Origin: Chitinophagaceae bacterium
GTDB lineage: Bacteria > Bacteroidota > Bacteroidia > Chitinophagales > Chitinophagaceae
Assembly (NCBI GenBank): GCA_026415715.1
Contig: JAOAGO010000023.1
Span: forward strand, 1 to 48,123
Length of the DNA: 48,123 nucleotides
Reading direction: 5' to 3'
The notes under the pieces are model-generated. The model searched no databases and had not been told where the DNA came from. It saw only the letters and a list, made by a program, of their open reading frames with translations. The translations under genes were made by a program, and so were the position numbers. This document shows positions 41,645-48,123 of the stretch, piece after piece. Position 1 is the stretch's first letter; each line of letters begins with the position of its first letter.

Positions 41645-43321
41645 TCATTTAGCTACAGTTATTGAAAAGTGGTCAATATCTGCATATCCCGCATTATTGG
41701 TGTTATTTTGCCGTACACAAAACATTCCGATAACTGCGCCTACCCAATACCCCGGTTTGGCCGTGAAAGCAAGTGGTACTTCTTGAAAAAGTGTTCCGTC
41801 GCTGCTCCAGTAAAAACGGCATCTGGCCCCCGCGCTAACACTGACCCGCAGGTACACCACCGAAGTTTCGACAAGTTGTACAATCTCTTTTTTCTCACTA
41901 TTCCCCTTATCTGCACCTCTACACTCAGCTTTAATCAGCATTACACCTTCCTTGTGTTTTTCCAGACCCACATAGGCATAATCAGTTCCCAGAACAAGAA
42001 AACCAAAAACCTCTCCCTCGTGCAAAGGAGTAAATTTCAGCTTTACGGTTGCCGTAAATTCTTCTGCGGGGAACTTCAAGGTAAGAATATTCGGCGCTTG
42101 CCAAAGATTCTTTTGATCCTCCTGCACTTTTACCGTAAACATTTTCAAAAAACCATAAGATGTAGGGAAAGCCCATCCTTCCGACGGATTGGCCTGCCAC
42201 TGCCAGGTTAAAGGCATTACCGGTCGGTTCCAGTCTTCATCTTCCCGGGTTGATTTTGGCTGTACCGGTTCGCCGGTGTAAGGCACTTTATACGTCAATA
42301 CGGGCTCTCCGGTTCCGTCTCCGTCTTTATCTTCTCCGATAACGGGCCAATCATTTTTCCATACCATGGGATTCAGATGTACTACTCTGCCGTAAGCGTG
42401 CTTATCCTGAAAATGCAAAAACCAATGTTCGCCGCTTCGGGTATCTACCCAGGCGCCCTGATGCGGACCGTTAATTCCGCTTTTACCTTCATGCATTACC
42501 TTTTTGCGTTCATAAGGACCAAAAACATGTTTGCTACGTAAAACGATCTGCCACCCGTTAGTTACTCCGCCGGCCGGTGCAAAAATGTAATAGTAGCCGT
42601 TGCGCTTGTAAAATTTCGGGCCTTCAACCGTTGGATCCGTTTCGTGGCCATCATATACCAATACAGGGTTGCCAATGATGCGAGTTCCGTCAGCACTCAT
42701 TTCTTTCACTACCAAAATGGATTTCAAACCGGCGCGGCTGCCCGCATAGGCATGTACCAGATAGGCTCTGCCATCATCATCCCAGAGCGGACAAGGGTCA
42801 ATCAGTCCTTTTCCTGATTCCACGAGAATGGGCATTGTCCATGGACCTTTTATTGATTTTGATTTGATGAGATAAATTCCAAAGTCCGGATCAGGATAAT
42901 AAATGTAAAATTCGCCTTTGTGATATCGGATACTTGGCGCCCATACGCCTCCGCCATGTTGTACTTTCTGATAATGTTCATACGGAACCAACCGCGTAAG
43001 TGCATAACCTACCAGTTTCCAGTTCACCAGGTTGCGGGAATGCAGCAACGGCAGTCCGGGCACATGATTAAAACTGGAAGCCACCATATAATAATCATCT
43101 CCTACCCGAATGGCGTCCGGATCGCTGTAATCAGCATGTATAACAGGATTGGTATAGTAAGCCTGAGAGGTCAGGGGAATTGATCTGCGTAGGGGTTGTT
43201 GCGCTTTGACATAAATGGCTCCGCAAACACATAACAAAAGACAATACAACCTTTTGTTTTGCGAATGAAACAAACGAAATGTTGTTTGGACTGATTTTAT
43301 TTCCGTTCTTCCGGATTCCAT
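41645..43321 (-). CDS. Glycoside hydrolase family 43 protein (probable arabinofuranosidase/xylosidase)
   Basis: A 558-residue GH43 enzyme from the ATG at 43321, overlapping the upstream gene by 25 bases; the longer frame to 43387 is rejected. A signal anchor near residues 24-41 (RLYCLLLCVCGAIYVKAQ) suggests export. The five-bladed propeller has the base motif HADYSDPDAIRVGDDYYM, the middle Asp in GLIDPCPLWDDDGRAYL and the acid in DPTVEGPKFYKRNGYYYIFA; INGPHQGAWVDT is typical of the subfamily with a C-terminal concanavalin-like domain (residues about 370-558). It likely trims arabinose side chains of pectin; beta-xylosidase is possible. Confidence 0.9.
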   Translation of the reverse strand: MESGRTEIKSVQTTFRLFHSQNKRLYCLLLCVCGAIYVKAQQPLRRSIPLTSQAYYTNPVIHADYSDPDAIRVGDDYYMVASSFNHVPGLPLLHSRNLVNWKLVGYALTRLVPYEHYQKVQHGGGVWAPSIRYHKGEFYIYYPDPDFGIYLIKSKSIKGPWTMPILVESGKGLIDPCPLWDDDGRAYLVHAYAGSRAGLKSILVVKEMSADGTRIIGNPVLVYDGHETDPTVEGPKFYKRNGYYYIFAPAGGVTNGWQIVLRSKHVFGPYERKKVMHEGKSGINGPHQGAWVDTRSGEHWFLHFQDKHAYGRVVHLNPMVWKNDWPVIGEDKDGDGTGEPVLTYKVPYTGEPVQPKSTREDEDWNRPVMPLTWQWQANPSEGWAFPTSYGFLKMFTVKVQEDQKNLWQAPNILTLKFPAEEFTATVKLKFTPLHEGEVFGFLVLGTDYAYVGLEKHKEGVMLIKAECRGADKGNSEKKEIVQLVETSVVYLRVSVSAGARCRFYWSSDGTLFQEVPLAFTAKPGYWVGAVIGMFCVRQNNTNNAGYADIDHFSITVAK

Positions 43322-44262
43322 GCCCCCAAAATGTTTTTTATTGTGTATTTGCTGTTTACTGCTTCTTCCGTAAGCTGTTTTGCCCATTTTACTCTTGCCT
43401 GCGGATTGGCGCCGGGACCTGAACTGTTATATTCGGCAAAACGGGCTGTGGCTTCATTGGCCGGATTTCTCCAGTTGTCCCACCCCTCGGGAATGATATG
43501 TTTATCCATCCAGCAGTTGATATAGGTTACGCTTGCCGTGGGCGACCAAGGCCTACCCAACGATACTTTTTTGATGGTACTGTCGGCTGTCAGCCTGCAG
43601 TCAAAAAACACAAATCCGAAGGGTATGATCGAGTTGGTAGAAGCGGCCGTAACGTGACTGTTTTTTTTACTGTGAATATGACAGTTTTTAAATACAGCCG
43701 TTGCTGCCCCGAAAATAAAATCCGTTGTTCCTTCAATATAGCAATCACGAAAATAGTGCTTCACTCCGCTGCCGCTCAGAAACAGCACGTCCTGAAATCC
43801 GATCATCCGGCAGTTGATAAAAGCAGCTCTGTTTCCTTCTACCCTTAACGCCACCGCCTGGCCGGCCGTGAAGCCGGCATTATTTTCAAAAGTGATATTT
43901 TCGGCTCTGAAATCATTTCCGTAAACAAAAAAAGAAGCGCATGTCCAGGTATTGAGCGTATCGCCGTTTGGCAGTTTTTTGCCGGCATGATTATCAAATG
44001 TCAGGATGGTTTCAAATTTATCTTCGCCTTTCAGCGTAATGAAATTTTTTCTTGCATCAACAATCACCACTTCTTTGTAAATGCCTTTTTTAACATAAAT
44101 GGTAACCGGCTTTGTATTACCCGGCGGAACGGCATCAAGGGCCGCCTGCACACTTCGGTAATGTCCGCTGCCGTCTTTTGCCACAATAATCTGTTTTTGC
44201 CCGCTTACCGGCAAGGAACAGAGTACACAACAAAATTGTACGAAGTACATCACGGTTTTCAT
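43297..44262 (-). CDS. Pectin methylesterase (CE8)
   Basis: A 321-residue secreted pectinesterase with signal peptide (MKTVMYFVQFCCVLCSLPVSG). The full canonical active site is present: Gln135 in GQAVALR, Gln157-Asp158 in GFQDVLF, Asp181 in YIEGTTDFIFG, and Arg237 in LGRPW. It removes methyl groups from homogalacturonan, preparing it for the lyase and GH28. The ATG at 44262 shares one base with the upstream stop (TGATG). Confidence 0.96.
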   Translation of the reverse strand: MKTVMYFVQFCCVLCSLPVSGQKQIIVAKDGSGHYRSVQAALDAVPPGNTKPVTIYVKKGIYKEVVIVDARKNFITLKGEDKFETILTFDNHAGKKLPNGDTLNTWTCASFFVYGNDFRAENITFENNAGFTAGQAVALRVEGNRAAFINCRMIGFQDVLFLSGSGVKHYFRDCYIEGTTDFIFGAATAVFKNCHIHSKKNSHVTAASTNSIIPFGFVFFDCRLTADSTIKKVSLGRPWSPTASVTYINCWMDKHIIPEGWDNWRNPANEATARFAEYNSSGPGANPQARVKWAKQLTEEAVNSKYTIKNILGAWNPEERK

Positions 44263-45002
44263 CAAGGTCTTTTTACTATACGTTGAGCCAGTTCAGGAAT
44301 TTTTTGTCTTATTTCCCTTAGCACCAGTTGGGCAATTAACCGGGCGCCCAATTCATTAAAATGGGTATTATCGGTTTTGCCTTCGGGATAATTGGGATGT
44401 TCGCCCGGGGAAAGATGAAGAAACAGCAACGTTGATTGTTCTTCGCCGAATTGCTGGTAGAGATTCCGGCTCAGCGAATCCAAATCAATACAAACCACAC
44501 CTCGGGCCCCGGCAACTTTTTTTACTAGCGGTGTATATTCTTTGTGCGTTTCCTGAACCTTTCCGGTTTTATCAAAGCGTCGTCTGGAAACCGGCGTAAG
44601 CAGAACGGGCGTAGCTTTTCTGGCCCGTACATCATCCACAAAGCGATTGAGATTAATCTGAAAAGAATCGGGCGGTGTATAACGATCTTTTTTTTCTACG
44701 GACTCATCATTATGCCCAAACTGAATAAATACATAATCCCCTTCTCTGAGCGAAGCCAGTATAGCCTGCCAATGACCTTCCGAAATAAATGTTTTGGTGC
44801 TTCTGCCGTTTCGGGCTTTGTTGACTACCGTTACGGACGAATCCCAGAAATAAGCAAAAGGCATTCCCCACCCGGTTTCGGGATAAGCTTTGACTTCTTT
44901 AACGGACATCGTTGAGTCGCCGGCCAGATAAATCGTAATTTTCTTTTTCTGAACGGCAAATGCCGGCAGAATCAATAATGGCAATAATTTTAGTTTCCCC
45001 AT
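44262..45002 (-). CDS. Rhamnogalacturonan acetylesterase (SGNH hydrolase, CE12 type)
   Basis: A 246-residue SGNH esterase with a short signal peptide (MGKLKLLPLLILPAFA). The blocks are Ser30 in LAGDSTMS, the Gly/Asn block ARNGRSTKTF (Asn65), FGHNDES (Asn98) and the Asp211-His214 pair in DNTHFNELGA. It removes acetyl groups from rhamnogalacturonan I or related pectin. It overlaps the pectate lyase gene by 13 bases. Confidence 0.94.
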   Translation of the reverse strand: MGKLKLLPLLILPAFAVQKKKITIYLAGDSTMSVKEVKAYPETGWGMPFAYFWDSSVTVVNKARNGRSTKTFISEGHWQAILASLREGDYVFIQFGHNDESVEKKDRYTPPDSFQINLNRFVDDVRARKATPVLLTPVSRRRFDKTGKVQETHKEYTPLVKKVAGARGVVCIDLDSLSRNLYQQFGEEQSTLLFLHLSPGEHPNYPEGKTDNTHFNELGARLIAQLVLREIRQKIPELAQRIVKRP

Positions 45003-46423
45003 TTTACCAGGTTGTTCAAATACACTTCAATATTGGTATAGTGTTTATGAAGCGTCTTTTTTGAAGCATCTGCCGGGTCAGCCGGGTTTAGGTTATTTTT
45101 TTTCTCCCATTCATCCGGCATTCCGTCTTTGTCCTGATCGGGAGGTGGCGGCAAGCTTTTGAGCGACGGCCATGCTATTTTACTGACTTCGTAAGGTGTG
45201 CCGGGCGGGAAACCTCCCTGTACATCTATAATCCTTCCGCTGCGTTCAAATATATTTCTCAGTATGCGTTGATCGAGCGTATCTCTGGCCGGCAAGCTAC
45301 ACCCTCCCTGAATGAGGATTTGCATAAAAGCATCTTTAGCCGATTGTTCGGGTATAGCCAAAACCGGAAACGGCGTATTGACCAAAGCCGTTTTTTTATC
45401 TTTTTTACTTCCGTTGTTGCCCATCTCTACACCCTTTTCGTTGTTTTGGGTCACCTCTTCGGAACCATCCATATAATTACCTTTCACATAAAACTGACCA
45501 TACCCTATGGAATCAGTACGAGAAGGATTGAGTAATCGGAACTGAACCTTTGACGAAGTGGAAGGTCCGTATTTGAAATAATTATTCACCACGTTGTATT
45601 TCCCGCCTTCACCTCCGTAAATGCTGTTGATACCCCAGTTGTAAATAACATTATTGCGGAAATCTACCAGTTCTTCATCGGTACCCAGACGAATGCCGTT
45701 AAATCGCGGATTACGGTTGTAGCAATGAGCAAAAACATTATGGTGTGCAGTAAGATGTCGTCCGCCCCAGATACCCCCGAAACCGTGCTTCTGAAATGCG
45801 GTATCGTTTTTTTCAAAATGATAGGACTGATTCAGCGGTTCGGCAATAATATTCCATTGCAAGGTGGTACTGTCGCCACCATATACCGAACATACTTCAT
45901 CGGTGCTCCAGCTCATGCTGCAATGATCGATGATAATGTGTTTGCGTCGTGAAGAGCTGAACGCATCATCGTGGCCGCTACCGGCCACCTTACCTTTGTT
46001 CTGATAGCGATCACCCATACGGAAGCGCAGAAAGCGAATGATGATATTATCGCCACCCAGACTTACCGGATAGTCGGCAATACAGATTCCGTCACCCGGG
46101 GCGCTTTGTCCCGCAATGGTTTTATTTCCGCGGATGACAAGCGGTGATTGTAAATGGATGGTACCGGAAACGGTGAATACAATTATAGCCGGTTCTTTCA
46201 TTGTAACTCCCTTTCTGAGGCTTCCTTCACCGTCATCATTCAGGTTAGTAACCAGATATACTTTCCCGCCTCTGCCGCCGGTAGCGTACTTCCCGAATCC
46301 TTCGGCTCCCGGAAAAGCAATAGCTTCGGTTTCAACGTTTGTTATGGTTTGCGTTTGTGCGCATGAGCTGAAACCTTTCAGAGAAAAAACAAAAACGATG
46401 GCTATCCAAAACCCGGATTTCAT
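44990..46423 (-). CDS. Pectate lyase, polysaccharide lyase family 1
   Basis: A 477-residue secreted beta-helix lyase. It opens with a signal peptide ending near GFSSCAQ, possibly a lipobox. AFPGAEGFGKYATGGRGGKVYLVTNL is the PL1 N-terminal block; IIIDHCSMSWSTDEVCSVYG holds calcium-site aspartates and CYNRNPRFNGIRLG the catalytic Arg. The C-terminus has a calcium-binding DQDKDGMPDEWEKKNNLNP segment, as in many exported PL1 proteins of Bacteroidota. It cuts homogalacturonan by beta-elimination and yields unsaturated ends that GH105 and KduI handle. Confidence 0.94.
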   Translation of the reverse strand: MKSGFWIAIVFVFSLKGFSSCAQTQTITNVETEAIAFPGAEGFGKYATGGRGGKVYLVTNLNDDGEGSLRKGVTMKEPAIIVFTVSGTIHLQSPLVIRGNKTIAGQSAPGDGICIADYPVSLGGDNIIIRFLRFRMGDRYQNKGKVAGSGHDDAFSSSRRKHIIIDHCSMSWSTDEVCSVYGGDSTTLQWNIIAEPLNQSYHFEKNDTAFQKHGFGGIWGGRHLTAHHNVFAHCYNRNPRFNGIRLGTDEELVDFRNNVIYNWGINSIYGGEGGKYNVVNNYFKYGPSTSSKVQFRLLNPSRTDSIGYGQFYVKGNYMDGSEEVTQNNEKGVEMGNNGSKKDKKTALVNTPFPVLAIPEQSAKDAFMQILIQGGCSLPARDTLDQRILRNIFERSGRIIDVQGGFPPGTPYEVSKIAWPSLKSLPPPPDQDKDGMPDEWEKKNNLNPADPADASKKTLHKHYTNIEVYLNNLVKWGN

Positions 46424-46476
46424 GAATTTTTATAGGCGCTTTTTAGGTTGATGTAACCATGATTCTTCTTCCTGTA

Positions 46477-48123
46477 TCAATAACCCGGATTTTGCGTCAG
46501 ATTTTTATTGGCATCTCTTGCCGGTTGCGGTATCGGCAACAACTCACCTTTTCCGGTTACGAATCCGGTTGCATATCTGCCCACAGGTGATCCTGTACCC
46601 GAAGCATTGATAGCCGTGGTAACCCAGTTGACAGCCGTTGTTCCCGCAGGTGTGGTAGCGGGAGCCGGACGATACAATGAATTCACATATATCCCTCCTA
46701 TATTATTATTGTCTGAGGTTGTACCATTAATCACAAACATTCTGTTTGGCAGGCTGCTGCTGATACAATACGAAGGATACGGGGCCATATAGGAAGGCTG
46801 TACCATAGGTGTATTGGTTGACATACGAATCATGTTGGCCCTACTTTCGGCCAGTGCGGTAGCCAGCAGATTCCATCGAATCAAATCATATTTTCTGACT
46901 CCCTCACCTCCCAATTCCAGCGCTCTTTCTCTTACGATATATTTGAAGAAATCCGCTTTGCTTAAGCCGGCCGGAATGTCAACGGTTGGGTCTGGTGTAT
47001 TGATAGGTTTTCCGAAACCTCTGCGCCTTACCATGTTAATGGCATTATACGCAGAGGCGGTAGGCCCGTTCAATTCATTTTCCGCTTCGGCATACATCAG
47101 AAGCACGTCGGAATAACGAAGAATCTGCCATTTCAAGCCAAAATACTGAATGGCATCGGTGGGTGCAAAACTGGGATTTGTAATCCAGTCCCGACGGAAT
47201 TTACCGTCGGTAAGATTGGTGAGGGGCTGGCCGGCTCTAGTACCATTCAGGTTCGTGAAATAAGTACATACCGTTACGTCTCTTCGCTGGTCCGTAGAGT
47301 CAAACAAATACAAATAGGTAGGCAACGGATTGATGCTGCTGTTACCGAAGCCATTAACCCTGGGGCCGTTATAATAACCCAGTTTGGTATCTGCCACGGC
47401 ATTCAGTCCGATGCCGCTGGCCTGAAACATCAATTCGCCGTGAGGGTCGGTTACGGCATGTGCACACACCTGGTCTTTCCACAAAGCTCTGAAGCTGGGA
47501 TTCAGGGAATGCTGGCCGGAGTTGATGATATCCAGACATTCTTTTCGTGCTATTTCATAATACTTGAGATAATCCGGACTGCGCTGCATACCGCCGGTTT
47601 GTCTGAGAGAATAACCGCCGCGAAATAAGGCAATCCTTGCCCTCAATCCTTTAATGGCGCCTTTGGTGAGTCTTTCGTCCAACTGATCACCAATAGAAGT
47701 AACTTCATTTCTCCAGGGAACTAATTCAGCGGCTACGGCCAAATCGTCCAGAATTTTGTCGTACAAAGAATCCCGGTTTGTTCGTGAAGGAAAAGGATTT
47801 GTCAATGCCAACTCTGCCGCTGGCCTGAAGTGAGCCGGAAGGTCGCCCCAGTTTCTTATGGCTTCAAAATAAAACTGAGCTCTCAGCGCCAAAGCCTCGC
47901 CGTACATTCTGCGAAGTTGTTTTTTCTGCTGCTCGCTTCCGTTTTCATACATTTCCATCTTCGGAATATTTGCAATACAGTGGTTAGCAAATTCTATGCC
48001 TTGAAAAAGCTGATTGAAGGGAGCTGTTAACTGCGCATTACCCGGCGTGGCCTGATAGCGGGCAATATCTCTTCTGTCATTATCTGAAGCGCCGGTCGGG
48101 CCTTGCATTTCATCGTTATCTAC
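46477..48123 (-). CDS. SusD/RagB-family nutrient-binding protein, partial (N-terminus beyond window)
   Basis: The last 548 codons of a SusD-like outer-membrane lipoprotein; the N-terminal signal is outside. Family features include the TPR-like helices (GEALALRAQFYFEAIRNWGDLP), AIKGLRARIALFRGGYSL, the late block LRYSDVLLMYAEAENEL, and IVRERALELGGEGVRKYDLIRW. It captures pectin oligosaccharides at the cell surface with a SusC porin, whose gene should lie upstream. It is the first visible gene of the locus, 53 bases before the lyase gene. Confidence 0.95.
   Translation of the reverse strand, partial: VDNDEMQGPTGASDNDRRDIARYQATPGNAQLTAPFNQLFQGIEFANHCIANIPKMEMYENGSEQQKKQLRRMYGEALALRAQFYFEAIRNWGDLPAHFRPAAELALTNPFPSRTNRDSLYDKILDDLAVAAELVPWRNEVTSIGDQLDERLTKGAIKGLRARIALFRGGYSLRQTGGMQRSPDYLKYYEIARKECLDIINSGQHSLNPSFRALWKDQVCAHAVTDPHGELMFQASGIGLNAVADTKLGYYNGPRVNGFGNSSINPLPTYLYLFDSTDQRRDVTVCTYFTNLNGTRAGQPLTNLTDGKFRRDWITNPSFAPTDAIQYFGLKWQILRYSDVLLMYAEAENELNGPTASAYNAINMVRRRGFGKPINTPDPTVDIPAGLSKADFFKYIVRERALELGGEGVRKYDLIRWNLLATALAESRANMIRMSTNTPMVQPSYMAPYPSYCISSSLPNRMFVINGTTSDNNNIGGIYVNSLYRPAPATTPAGTTAVNWVTTAINASGTGSPVGRYATGFVTGKGELLPIPQPARDANKNLTQNPGY

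Noticed and set aside
43322-43387. Longer start for the GH43 gene
   Set aside because: It increases the overlap with the methylesterase gene to 91 bases and adds residues without signal character.
1-48123. CRISPR arrays, tRNA or rRNA genes, transposases and phage genes
   Set aside because: I looked for regularly spaced repeats, cloverleaf sequence and the usual mobile-element proteins and saw none.

Overview
The window looks like a chromosomal piece of a member of the Bacteroidota, most likely a Chitinophagaceae-type bacterium. The evidence is a SusD-family nutrient-binding lipoprotein in a polysaccharide utilization locus, a PKD-repeat protein with a type IX secretion tail, several -7 promoter elements of the form TAnnTTTG, start codons without Shine-Dalgarno sequences, and the ribosomal order rplM-rpsI-rpsB-tsf. 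The assignment rests on gene content and motifs only. I see no tRNA, rRNA, CRISPR array or complete insertion sequence.

Left part (1-10067): the 5' part of a branched-chain aminotransferase (- strand); a small unknown protein with a psi-subunit-like pattern followed by the nucleotide-pool sanitiser RdgB; an ECF sigma factor coupled to a single-pass membrane protein; a two-gene hydroxyproline module (epimerase and FAD dehydrogenase); a membrane fatty acid hydroxylase; a Tat-exported superoxide dismutase; and a dienelactone hydrolase coupled to a tail-anchored J-domain protein. A GC-rich repeat island lies at 7905-8030.

Middle part (10450-27885): an orphan secreted protein with a strong terminator; a four-gene - strand operon (dicarboxylate/amino acid symporter, DedA, MFS carrier, family 9 glycosyltransferase); an AGCS alanine/sodium symporter; a broken lipoprotein gene; the rplM-rpsI-rpsB-tsf operon; an HD-domain hydrolase; a cysteine-rich PKD protein; a vanadium-haloperoxidase-like lipoprotein; a second GC-rich island bracketed by direct repeats; and a secreted unknown protein that seems truncated by a frameshift.

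Right part (27922-48123): a 20-kb block of sixteen genes, all on the - strand and nearly without gaps, for pectin use. In transcription order these are SusD (cut by the window edge), pectate lyase PL1, rhamnogalacturonan acetylesterase, pectin methylesterase, GH43, a DUF4440-like protein, GH28 polygalacturonase, a GH105-DUF4350 fusion, a divergent pectinesterase, UxaB, UxaA, UxaC, KduI, KdgK, KdgA and an ExuT-type transporter. De-esterification, backbone cleavage, uptake and the whole galacturonate route to pyruvate and glyceraldehyde-3-phosphate are therefore encoded together. KduD is not in the window, and SusC is presumably just beyond the right edge.

No clearly new multi-gene system is visible. 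The items most worth a second look are the paired GC-rich repeat islands, the divergent pectinesterase, the psi-like protein beside rdgB, the 32-residue periodic motif in the putative anti-sigma protein, and two genes with apparent homopolymer frameshifts.
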